DNA of 10,678 nt from the NCBI GenBank assembly GCA_945836355.1, contig CAMALD010000023.1, forward strand, positions 1 through 10,678, in the 5' to 3' direction. A program made the position numbers and the translations under genes. Under the pieces are notes generated by a model. That model saw nothing but the letters and a program-made list of their open reading frames with translations. It was not told the origin of the DNA and did not search any database. This document shows, one piece after another, positions 1 through 6,163 of this stretch (its first letter is position 1; each line of letters begins with the position of its first letter). This DNA comes from an uncultured Lachnospiraceae bacterium. Its GTDB lineage: Bacteria; Bacillota; Clostridia; Lachnospirales; Lachnospiraceae.

Positions 1-676
1 ATTCATATATGCTCATCTTGATTACCTCCGCCTTATTCGCTAACAAAAAGTCACTAAGTATTCCGTCTGCAATGCAATCATCGACAGCAAGCTGCACTGC
101 CTGTGCCAGTGGATATTTCGCCCGGTACTGTCGTACCATCTCAACGTACTGCATGTACTGGAAGAGCGTCGGGCATTTCGCCAACAATGCCGCATTATAC
201 CCCGGGTTGATATTTAACTGTGTCACATGAAGCTCAAGGGCAGGATGCTCCTCCGGTATCTCGAAAGCATCGGAAAGATGCAGCTCCCTGCACTCAGGCT
301 GCTTTTCGGTGCCGTTGTAAAACACCACAAACCGGGGTGTGGGAAGCTTGATTAACCGTCGGGAATAGATATCCTTTTTGATAATCAGCTTCTCATACTG
401 GTCGCATACGTACATTAAATCGCGCAGCGGCATATTCGGATTGACGGTGGACTGCTGCTCGTATAGCTGAATCCGCATATCCAGCAGGCACGAGACATCA
501 TTTTTGATGCTCATGTAGACGGCGTTTTCCAGTGTGACCACCTCAAGCTCCTCCGGGTCCTGGTGCTCCGTGTTGTTGATGGCATTGTAGAGCTCCAAGA
601 GCCTTGGTTTCTCCTTAAAAAGCATGCGAAACAGGGTATCCTTGTACTGCGTTGTGACATAAATCTGATCCTTCAT
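1..676 (-). CDS. Rpn-type PD-(D/E)XK nuclease / putative transposase, N-terminal 225 residues (cut by window edge)
   Basis: I translated this from the minus strand; it is open for 225 codons with no stop and runs off the left edge. The start ATG (674-676) follows an AAAGGAGG ribosome binding site with about 7 bases of spacing. The protein begins MKDQIYVTTQYKDTLFRMLF, the typical opening of the Clostridia branch of the Rpn (recombination-promoting nuclease) / PDDEXK family transposase group. A likely nuclease core is D66 followed by E73-x-Q75 (LYEQQST), the E-x-Q variant of the PD-(D/E)XK signature. A second conserved-looking stretch is TPRFVVFYNGT at 113-123. Clostridial members are commonly near 300 residues, so roughly a quarter is missing here. 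Known Rpn proteins in E. coli are DNA endonucleases that can raise recombination, can be toxic and can act against phage. That this one does so is inference. It has its own promoter and faces away from the cmk-like gene. Confidence 0.85.
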   Translation of the reverse strand, partial: MKDQIYVTTQYKDTLFRMLFKEKPRLLELYNAINNTEHQDPEELEVVTLENAVYMSIKNDVSCLLDMRIQLYEQQSTVNPNMPLRDLMYVCDQYEKLIIKKDIYSRRLIKLPTPRFVVFYNGTEKQPECRELHLSDAFEIPEEHPALELHVTQLNINPGYNAALLAKCPTLFQYMQYVEMVRQYRAKYPLAQAVQLAVDDCIADGILSDFLLANKAEVIKMSIYE

Positions 677-702
677 TCAGTGTCCTCCTTTGATGAAATA
701 TG

Positions 703-730
703 GCAGGAGGAGCTTACCGGAACCTCCTGC
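703..730 (-). promoter_or_regulatory. Leader hairpin just upstream of the Rpn ribosome binding site
   Basis: Perfect 8-base inverted repeat GCAGGAGG (703-710) / CCTCCTGC (723-730) with a 12-base loop. In the minus-strand transcript it lies about 10 bases before the Rpn ribosome binding site. Its 3' arm carries TCCTCCT, which can also pair over 7 bases with AGGAGGA of the real Shine-Dalgarno sequence (about 683-689). The two pairings exclude each other, suggesting translational control. Read on the plus strand it is followed by TTTTGTT and resembles a weak terminator, but no plus-strand gene ends here. Confidence 0.5.
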
Positions 731-859
731 TTTTGTTAATGTGAGAGTAAAAGCATTGATGTTCCTGATTATCTGAATAGTAGACGATGCTATAGAGTGT
801 GTGCAACATAGGATGCCACCCCGCACCTGAAAGGATATAGAAATAAATGCTTTGTAACG

Positions 860-888
860 ATTGTAGCATGAGCGGGGCGGGAATACAA
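860..888 (-). promoter_or_regulatory. Promoter for the Rpn-type gene
   Basis: On the minus strand, -35 TTGTAT (883-888) and -10 TACAAT (860-865) are separated by 17 bases, and the -10 is preceded by TGC, an extended -10. Transcription would begin near 853, giving a leader of about 175 bases before the Rpn start. This is sequence match only. Confidence 0.6.
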
Positions 889-937
889 GAGAAAAAAGTT
901 GAAAAGTTAGCGAAAAGTTTGCGCGAAAAAAAATCTG

Positions 938-966
938 TTGACATTCTGTGTAAGGACAGCTATCTT
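938..966 (+). promoter_or_regulatory. Upstream promoter for the cmk-like gene (TTGACA / TATCTT)
   Basis: A perfect -35 TTGACA (938-943), a 17-base spacer and -10 TATCTT (961-966) form a sigma-A type promoter. It would start a transcript near 973, about 95 bases before the cmk-like start codon. Confidence 0.6.
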
Positions 967-987
967 AAATAGTAGAGGCATGAAACA

Positions 988-996
988 TGGTATAAT
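988..996 (+). promoter_or_regulatory. Second, extended -10 promoter for the cmk-like gene
   Basis: TGGTATAAT is a consensus TGn-extended -10 with no good -35 at the expected distance. It lies 30 bases downstream of the first promoter's -10, inside that promoter's initially transcribed region. Transcription would start near 1003, about 64 bases before the start codon. Confidence 0.5.
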
Positions 997-1066
997 TATC
1001 AGAGTGTTTGTGAAAATATAGGAATGGAGGCAGAGAGAATAGGATTTCTATTTTCTCGGGAGGATT

Positions 1067-1831
1067 ATGCATATTACATTGACAGGCAATTTGGGCAGCG
1101 GAAAATCAACCATCTGCCGTATTTTGGAAAAGGATTACGGGAAAGAAATCTATTCCACGGGAAAGGTACAGCGCGCCATCGCGGAGGAGATGGGCATTTC
1201 GGTGCTCGAGATGAATCAGCTGATGTGCAGCGACCATAAGTACGACCACCTGATTGATGACACTACAGCGAGGATTTCGCGGGAGAATCCGGAGAAGCCG
1301 ATTGTGTTTGATTCCAGACTTGCATGGCATTTTGTAGAAAAATCCTTCAAGGTATTTTTGTCGGTGAGTCTTTCGGAGGCTGCCAGACGTGTATATAATG
1401 ATAACCGCGGTGAGGTGGAGAAGTATTCATCTGTGGAGGATGCAAAGCAGCAGCTAAAGCTTCGCGCGGAGACGGAGAATCTGCGTTATAAGGATATTTA
1501 CGGTTTGAATTATTTTGATTTTAACAACTATAACCTGATCCTAGACAGCACCTATTGCACGCCGGAGGTACTTGCAAAGCTTTTGATTGCGGAGGCTGAG
1601 GATTACGGGAAAAAGCTTGCCGCAGGCGAGAAGACGGGCGTAAAGATTTTGATTTCGCCGAAGCGCCTCGGAGTGAATGAGGGCGAGCCGGATTTGACGC
1701 AGGCGAAGCTTTATCCGGACGGAGTCGTGAAGCTGCGCAGCACTGAGGATGATTTTGAGATTGCGGATGGACATGATATTGCCGAGGCGGCATCCAGAGC
1801 GGGCATGCCGTTTGTGAGGGCAGTCTTATAA
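1067..1831 (+). CDS. Cytidylate-kinase-like P-loop protein with C-terminal ParB-like segment
   Basis: 254 residues. The first ~180 residues match the archaeal-type cytidylate kinase fold: P-loop GNLGSGKST (7-15) at the very N-terminus, FDSRLAWHF (81-89) in the place of the acceptor-binding GRLA segment, and the LRYKDIYGLNYFDFNNYNL region (139-157), which matches the RYkxIYgiD...YDlvIDT pattern of that family. It probably transfers phosphate from ATP to a nucleotide or related small acceptor in the cytoplasm. Residues ~192-254 are an extension beyond the usual kinase length. They read like a ParB/Srx domain: ILISPKRLGVN at the front and DDFEIADGHDIAEAASRAGM (228-247) where ParB has its IxxGxxRxxAAxxxG box, but the arginines are missing. 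The start follows CGGGAGG with only 3 bases of spacing, a little short. The P-loop position supports this start. It lies 47 bases upstream of degV, probably cotranscribed. True substrate unknown. Confidence 0.8.
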   Translation: MHITLTGNLGSGKSTICRILEKDYGKEIYSTGKVQRAIAEEMGISVLEMNQLMCSDHKYDHLIDDTTARISRENPEKPIVFDSRLAWHFVEKSFKVFLSVSLSEAARRVYNDNRGEVEKYSSVEDAKQQLKLRAETENLRYKDIYGLNYFDFNNYNLILDSTYCTPEVLAKLLIAEAEDYGKKLAAGEKTGVKILISPKRLGVNEGEPDLTQAKLYPDGVVKLRSTEDDFEIADGHDIAEAASRAGMPFVRAVL

Positions 1832-1878
1832 TCAATCGAAAACGGAATATGCAGTTATTTGCGGGAATGGAGAAAGAT

Positions 1879-2751
1879 ATGGAAAAAGTTGCAATAGTTA
1901 CGGACAGCAATAGCGGAATTACCCAGAAGGAGAGCAGGGAGCTTGGCATTTCGGTGCTTCCGATGCCGTTCACAATCAATAATGAGACCTTTTATGAGGA
2001 TATCAATCTGACACAGGAGGAGTTTTATGTGCGTCTGGCGGAGGGAGCTGAGATATCGACTTCCCAGCCGGTTGCGGGCGATGTGATTGATTTGTGGAAA
2101 AAGCTGTTAAAGGAGTATGACACGGTGGTGCACATTCCGATGTCGAGCGGGCTCAGCGGTTCCTGTACGACGGCAATCATGCTTGCGGAGGATTTTGACG
2201 GGAAGGTGCAGGTAGTAAACAATCAGCGGATTTCGGTAACCATGCGCCAATCGGTGATGGATGCCATCGAATTGAGAAAGCTTGGAAGGACGGCGGTAGA
2301 GATTCGTAAGATTCTGGAGAGGGACAAGATGGAATCAAGCATTTACATTATGCTGGATACCCTGAAATATTTGAAAAAGGGCGGTCGCATTACACCTGCC
2401 GCTGCCGCGCTCGGCACTATCTTAAATCTGAAGCCGGTGCTCCAGATACAGGGAGAGAAGCTGGATGCCTTTACAAAGGCGCGAAATGTAAAGCAGGGCA
2501 AGCGGGCAATGATTGATGCAATCAAGAGGGATATCGAGACCCGTTTTGCGGACGGAAGCGAACAGCCGGTATATCTTGAAATAGCATACACCTATGATTT
2601 GGATGCGGCAAAGGCATTCAAAGAGGAGGTGCAGGAGCAGTTTCCGGGATATGATATCGTGATGAATCCGCTGTCCCTGAGTGTATCCTGCCATATCGGA
2701 CCGGGGGCTCTTGCGGTGGCGTGCTCGAAAAAGCTGCCGGAATTGAAATAG
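1879..2751 (+). CDS. DegV family lipid-binding protein
   Basis: 290 residues, the usual DegV length. Signature segments in order are AIVTDSNSGI (5-14), the STSQP loop (60-64), HIPMSSGLSGS (85-95), YLKKGGRITP (164-173), LGTILNLKPVL (178-188) and CHIGPGALAVAC (271-282). DegV proteins bind a long-chain fatty acid between two domains; some (FakB) present it to the fatty acid kinase FakA for phosphorylation and membrane lipid synthesis. No FakA is seen here, so use as a FakB is inference. The frame is open from 1849, but I chose 1879 because GGAGA (1869-1873) sits 5 bases before it and the protein then begins MEKVAIVTDS, like other DegV proteins. It follows the cmk-like gene by 47 bases and is closed by a hairpin at 2765-2797. 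Confidence 0.93.
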   Translation: MEKVAIVTDSNSGITQKESRELGISVLPMPFTINNETFYEDINLTQEEFYVRLAEGAEISTSQPVAGDVIDLWKKLLKEYDTVVHIPMSSGLSGSCTTAIMLAEDFDGKVQVVNNQRISVTMRQSVMDAIELRKLGRTAVEIRKILERDKMESSIYIMLDTLKYLKKGGRITPAAAALGTILNLKPVLQIQGEKLDAFTKARNVKQGKRAMIDAIKRDIETRFADGSEQPVYLEIAYTYDLDAAKAFKEEVQEQFPGYDIVMNPLSLSVSCHIGPGALAVACSKKLPELK

Positions 2752-2764
2752 TGTCATGGCAAAG

Positions 2765-2797
2765 AAACGCGCGGCTGGTATTTCCGGCTGCGCGTTT
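2765..2797 (+). terminator. Hairpin terminator after degV
   Basis: A 14-base-pair stem (2765-2778 with 2784-2797) contains two G-T wobbles and a 5-base TATTT loop. Its outer arms AAACGCGC / GCGCGTTT pair perfectly. Only a short T-rich stretch follows (CTTT at 2801-2804), so termination may be partial or the hairpin may protect the transcript end. Confidence 0.65.
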
Positions 2798-2849
2798 GTG
2801 CTTTACAGGAAGCTTGTGGCATCTCAACTCTGAATAAACGGAGGAAGCT

Positions 2850-3914
2850 GTGAAAAAATATTTGTTTTATATGTGTCTGGTGCTGTGCAGCCTGTGTCTT
2901 GCCGGGTGTCGGAGGATATCTGCCGGGGAGCCGGATGGTGGGAATGCCGGCAGCAGGGATGAGCCGGCCAGCCGTGAAATATTTGCGATGGATACCTATA
3001 TGACGGTGACGGCATACGGAGACAACGCAAAAAAGGCGGTGACAGAGGCGGTGGCAAGGATTACAAAGCTGGATGAAATGCTCTCTGCCGAAGGGGAGAC
3101 CGGAGAGATTGCAGGGCTGAATGCATGCGGAAAGCAGATACTCTCGGAGGATGCGCTGCGTCTGGTAGAAAGTGCGCTCTCCCTGTGGAGGGATACCGAT
3201 GGTGCCTTTAATCCCGCCATTTATCCGCTGATGGAGCTGTGGGGTTTTCCTGACAGAAATTTCAGGGTGCCGGATGCGGACGAGCTGGCGGAGGTATTGC
3301 CGTTAACGAATGCGGATAATATAGTGGTATGTGAGGAAAGCGGCGAGGTTTCTTTCAAGAAGGATGGAATGAAGCTTGATCTGGGCGGTATTGCAAAGGG
3401 GTATACCTCGGCGGAAATCATCCGGCTGTTTCGGGAAAACGGCATTACAAAAGGACTGGTCAGCCTTGGCGGCAATGTGCAGGCGCTGGGAACAAAGCCG
3501 GACGGGACGTGCTGGCGCATTGCAATACGGCACCCATATGATCAGGAAACCTATCTAGGCATTCTGGAGATTGCGGACAAAGCCGTCATTACCTCAGGCG
3601 GGTATGAACGCTATTTTGAACAGGATGGAAAAAGGTATCATCACATTCTCGATGCGAAGACGGGATATCCCGCGCAAAACGGTCTGGTATCGGTGACGAT
3701 AGTCAGCGGGGACGGCACACTGGCGGACGGGCTTTCGACCGCATTGTTTGTGATGGGGCAGGAAAAGGCAGCCGAATACTGGAGAGCGCACTGCACTCAG
3801 TTTGATATTATTCTGTACACGGAGGATGGAGAATTATTTGTCTCGGAGGGAATCTCCGACCGGTTCACATCCGATTATCCGGTGAAGGTGGTGACCGCAA
3901 CACAGTCAAGGTAA
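2850..3914 (+). CDS. apbE: ApbE-family FAD:protein FMN transferase, lipoprotein
   Basis: 354 residues from a GTG start with GGAGG (2840-2844) 5 bases upstream. The N-terminus is a lipoprotein signal peptide with lipobox LAGC and acylated C20, so the enzyme should sit on the outer face of the membrane. ApbE splits FAD and links FMN to a serine or threonine of extracytoplasmic redox proteins, such as Rnf/Nqr subunits and other FMN-binding-domain proteins. Family motifs: MDTYMTV (47-53), LDLGGIAKGY (176-185), SLGGNVQALG (205-214), VITSGGYERYF (246-256), HHILDAKTGYP (264-274) and the Mg-binding ADGLSTALFVMG (292-303), with D293 and T297 as likely ligands. Length and motifs are complete, so it should be active. 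No flavin acceptor protein is encoded in the window. No clear promoter is visible between the upstream hairpin and the start. Confidence 0.95.
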   Translation: MKKYLFYMCLVLCSLCLAGCRRISAGEPDGGNAGSRDEPASREIFAMDTYMTVTAYGDNAKKAVTEAVARITKLDEMLSAEGETGEIAGLNACGKQILSEDALRLVESALSLWRDTDGAFNPAIYPLMELWGFPDRNFRVPDADELAEVLPLTNADNIVVCEESGEVSFKKDGMKLDLGGIAKGYTSAEIIRLFRENGITKGLVSLGGNVQALGTKPDGTCWRIAIRHPYDQETYLGILEIADKAVITSGGYERYFEQDGKRYHHILDAKTGYPAQNGLVSVTIVSGDGTLADGLSTALFVMGQEKAAEYWRAHCTQFDIILYTEDGELFVSEGISDRFTSDYPVKVVTATQSR

Positions 3915-4077
3915 ATCCGGACTTGATTTTCCGCATTTTTCACCGACTGCTTCTGCTTTGGAGCGAAGTAGAGAAAAAGCATGGATACAAAATGCGAAAG
4001 CTCAAGAAAACCACAGCGCCGGAGGCGGTGAAACGAAGGTGACTGAGGTGAAATGAAAAGCCGCAGGGGAGGACGAT
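3915..4077. other. Structured, non-coding gap between apbE and the Gx transporter
   Basis: 163 bases with no convincing gene. Several pairings are visible: GCATTTTTC (3933-3941) with GAAAAAGC (3973-3980, one bulged A), enclosing a stem CTGCTTC (3947-3953) / GAAGTAG (3965-3971) capped by GCT-TTGG-AGC. An alternative outer pairing is CGCATTTT (3932-3939) with AAAATGCG (3989-3996). TTTCACCG (3938-3945) can also pair with CGGTGAAA (4026-4033). GGTGA recurs at 4027, 4038 and 4047. It could be a dispersed intergenic repeat, a regulatory leader for the downstream gene, or a decayed gene. I cannot tell which. Confidence 0.4.
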
Positions 4078-4572
4078 ATGGCAGGAAAAGTAGCCAAAAT
4101 AGGGATCTTTGTTGCGCTGGCAATGATATTCAGCTATATTGAAATACTGATACCATTTAATTTCGGCATCCCCGGAGTAAAGCTCGGTGTGGCAAATATT
4201 GTGGTAGTGGCAGGCTTATATCTGCTGGGTGCAAAGGAGACCTTTGTGATTTCCCTGCTTCGCATTCTTCTGATGGGACTGATGTTCGGGAACGGGGTTT
4301 CCCTGTTATACAGTATGGCGGGCGGCATACTAAGTCTTTTGGTAATGTACATTGCGAAGAAAACGAGGTGCTTTTCGGTTCTGGGCGTCAGTGTTGCCGG
4401 GGGTACGGCTCATAATATCGGACAGCTTGCGGCGGTGGCATTTGTACTTGGAAGCAACGCGATTGCGGTGTATCTGCCGGTGCTGCTTGCGGCCGGTGTG
4501 GTTACGGGGGCGCTGATTGGTCTTTTGTCAAGGCAGATAATAAATACATTGGGCGGGAAGCCGCTCTTGTAA
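4078..4572 (+). CDS. Gx transporter family / heptaprenyl diphosphate synthase component I-like membrane protein
   Basis: 164 residues, nearly all hydrophobic, with about five or six membrane helices (roughly 6-26, 35-52, 55-72, 76-93, 100-123 and 127-152). The segment [15 protein letters not shown] (30-44) is the signature of the Hpre_diP_synt_I / Gx transporter group, relatives of the substrate-binding subunits of ECF transporters. The old name 'heptaprenyl diphosphate synthase component I' is widely copied, but the membrane topology and the lack of a neighbouring polyprenyl synthase favour a transport or membrane-redox role. In related Clostridia these genes often sit beside ApbE and a small NusG-domain-II protein; ApbE is here, the NusG-II gene is not seen. 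The ATG follows GGGGAGG (4066-4072) with 5 bases of spacing. Substrate unknown. Confidence 0.8.
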   Translation: MAGKVAKIGIFVALAMIFSYIEILIPFNFGIPGVKLGVANIVVVAGLYLLGAKETFVISLLRILLMGLMFGNGVSLLYSMAGGILSLLVMYIAKKTRCFSVLGVSVAGGTAHNIGQLAAVAFVLGSNAIAVYLPVLLAAGVVTGALIGLLSRQIINTLGGKPLL

Positions 4573-4594
4573 AATCAAAAAAATGTGTTATAAT
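4567..4594 (+). promoter_or_regulatory. Promoter for asnS
   Basis: -35 TTGTAA (4567-4572), a 16-base spacer and a consensus TGT-extended -10 TATAAT (4589-4594). The -35 overlaps the last codons of the upstream gene. The predicted leader is only about 50 bases, containing the palindrome CACCCCGGGTG (4611-4621), with no room for a T-box. Confidence 0.7.
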
Positions 4595-4649
4595 ATACCC
4601 AAAAAGTCGACACCCCGGGTGGCGGCAGGCAGATACGGAGGTTATGGTT

Positions 4650-6041
4650 ATGGATCTTGTTTCGGTACGTGAGCTATATCGTGAGAAGGACAAGTATATA
4701 GGGAAGAAAATAACAGTCGGAGGTTGGGTCAGAAGCAACCGCGACTCTAAAAGCTTTGGATTTATCACGCTGAATGACGGTACGTTTTTTGAGACACTTC
4801 AGGTGGTATATGCAGACAAGCTTGCGAATTTTGCAGAGCTTGCAAAAATCAATGTCGGTTCGGCACTGCTTGTAACCGGTGAGCTGGTAGCTACTCCGGA
4901 TGCAAAGCAGCCTTTTGAGATTCAGGCGGAGGAGGTCGAGATTGAGGGCGCATCCACGCCGGATTATCCGCTGCAGAAAAAGCGTCATACCATGGAATAT
5001 CTGCGCACAATCACCCATTTGAGACCGCGCACCAACACCTTTCAGGCGGTGTTCCGTGTGCGTTCCCTGATTGCCTACGCGATTCATAAGTTCTTTCAGG
5101 AGAGAGATTTCGTGTATGTGCACACTCCGCTGATTACCGGAAGCGACTGTGAGGGCGCGGGCGAAATGTTCCAGGTCACCACTCTTGATCTGGCAAATCC
5201 TCCGAAGAACGGGGACGGTACGGTGGACTATACGAAGGATTTCTTTAACAAGCCGACCAACCTGACGGTGAGCGGACAGTTAAACGGCGAGACCTATGCG
5301 ATGGCATTTAAGAATATTTATACGTTCGGACCGACCTTCCGCGCGGAAAACTCCAATACAACGCGCCATGCCGCCGAGTTCTGGATGATTGAGCCGGAGA
5401 TTGCGTTTGCAGACCTTAAGGACGATATGATGCTTGCCGAGAGCATGTTAAAGTATGTGATTCGCTATGTGCTTGAGAATGCACCGGAGGAGATGAATTT
5501 CTTCAACAGCTTTGTTGACAAGGGACTTCTGGAGCGCTTAAACCATGTGTTGAACTCTGAGTTTGGTCATGTAACCTATACAGAAGCCATCGAGCTTCTC
5601 GAGAAGAACAACGATAAGTTTGATTATAAGGTATCCTGGGGCTGCGATTTGCAGACGGAGCATGAGCGCTATCTGACCGAGGAGATCTTCAAGAAGCCGG
5701 TATTCGTCACTGATTATCCAAAGGAAATCAAAGCCTTCTACATGAAGCTGAACCCGGATGGCAGGACGGTTGCGGCTATGGACTGTCTGGTGCCGGGCAT
5801 CGGCGAGATTATCGGCGGCAGCCAGAGAGAGGATGATTATGACAAGCTGCTCGGCCGCATGAAGGAGCTGGGATTAAAGCCGGAGGATTATGATTTCTAT
5901 CTGGATTTGCGCAAGTACGGTTCTGCACGCCATGCAGGCTTCGGTCTTGGATTTGAGCGTTGTGTAATGTACCTGACCGGTATGGGCAATATCCGTGATG
6001 TCATCCCGTTCCCGAGAACAGTGAACAACTGCGACCTCTAA
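4650..6041 (+). CDS. asnS: Asparaginyl-tRNA synthetase
   Basis: 463 residues, the normal bacterial AsnRS length. This class IIb enzyme charges tRNA-Asn with asparagine in the cytoplasm. An N-terminal OB-fold anticodon-binding domain (about 17-100, starting [20 protein letters not shown]) precedes the class II catalytic core. Motif 1 lies near [16 protein letters not shown] (148-163). Motif 2 is [19 protein letters not shown] (226-244), whose FRAE...TRH..EF pattern is that of AsnRS. Motif 3 is [13 protein letters not shown] (430-442). The C-terminus [13 protein letters not shown] is typical of AsnRS, not AspRS. Two in-frame ATGs lie close together (4644 and 4650); I chose 4650 because GGAGG (4637-4641) is 8 bases from it and only 2 from the other. 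It has its own promoter and ends at a bidirectional terminator. Confidence 0.97.
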   Translation: MDLVSVRELYREKDKYIGKKITVGGWVRSNRDSKSFGFITLNDGTFFETLQVVYADKLANFAELAKINVGSALLVTGELVATPDAKQPFEIQAEEVEIEGASTPDYPLQKKRHTMEYLRTITHLRPRTNTFQAVFRVRSLIAYAIHKFFQERDFVYVHTPLITGSDCEGAGEMFQVTTLDLANPPKNGDGTVDYTKDFFNKPTNLTVSGQLNGETYAMAFKNIYTFGPTFRAENSNTTRHAAEFWMIEPEIAFADLKDDMMLAESMLKYVIRYVLENAPEEMNFFNSFVDKGLLERLNHVLNSEFGHVTYTEAIELLEKNNDKFDYKVSWGCDLQTEHERYLTEEIFKKPVFVTDYPKEIKAFYMKLNPDGRTVAAMDCLVPGIGEIIGGSQREDDYDKLLGRMKELGLKPEDYDFYLDLRKYGSARHAGFGLGFERCVMYLTGMGNIRDVIPFPRTVNNCDL

Positions 6042-6062
6042 AGGATTGGCGATGAGGCGGGA

Positions 6063-6093
6063 GCAGGCGGACAGTCACGAAGAGACCGCCCGC
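6063..6093 (+). other. GC-rich hairpin after asnS
   Basis: GCAGGCGG (6063-6070) pairs with CCGCCCGC (6086-6093) with one mismatch and a 15-base loop. No T-run follows, so it is not a terminator alone; it may stabilise the asnS transcript end ahead of the terminator just downstream. Confidence 0.4.
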
Positions 6094-6100
6094 AGCCCGG

Positions 6101-6163
6101 TAATAAAAAAACAAAAGAGGGAGTCCGGAAGTTGAAACGACCGGGCACCCTCTTACTTTTTTC
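6101..6163. terminator. Bidirectional terminator shared by asnS and the HD-GYP gene
   Basis: Stem AAGAGGG-A-GTCCGG (6115-6128) pairs with CCGGGC-A-CCCTCTT (6141-6154), with one A-A mismatch and one wobble, and a 12-base loop. On the plus strand ACTTTTTTCTT follows, ending asnS. On the minus strand the run of A at 6105-6111 becomes a T-run, ending the convergent HD-GYP gene whose stop codon is at 6164. Confidence 0.9.

Noticed and set aside
703..730. Plus-strand terminator
   Set aside because: The stem plus TTTTGTT looks like one, but no plus-strand gene lies upstream; the leader role on the minus strand explains it better.
714..944. 76-codon minus-strand frame upstream of the Rpn gene
   Set aside because: It crosses the Rpn promoter and leader hairpin, has no good ribosome binding site and gives no recognisable protein.
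1024..1239. 71-codon plus-strand frame overlapping the start of the cmk-like gene
   Set aside because: It has no ribosome binding site and most of it is an out-of-frame reading of the P-loop region of the real gene.
1521..1979. 152-codon minus-strand frame across the cmk-like and degV genes
   Set aside because: It is a shadow of two well-supported genes; its composition (many Pro, Arg, Ser) is typical of an antisense reading.
3981..4031. 16-codon mini frame in the apbE-Gx gap
   Set aside because: It has no convincing ribosome binding site, and the arginine-rich end comes from the GC-rich repeat; treated as part of the structured gap.
3875..4123. 82-codon minus-strand frame covering the apbE-Gx gap
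   Set aside because: It overlaps both flanking genes and has no promoter or ribosome binding site. If similar frames recur in other genomes, that would point to a DNA repeat more than to a protein.
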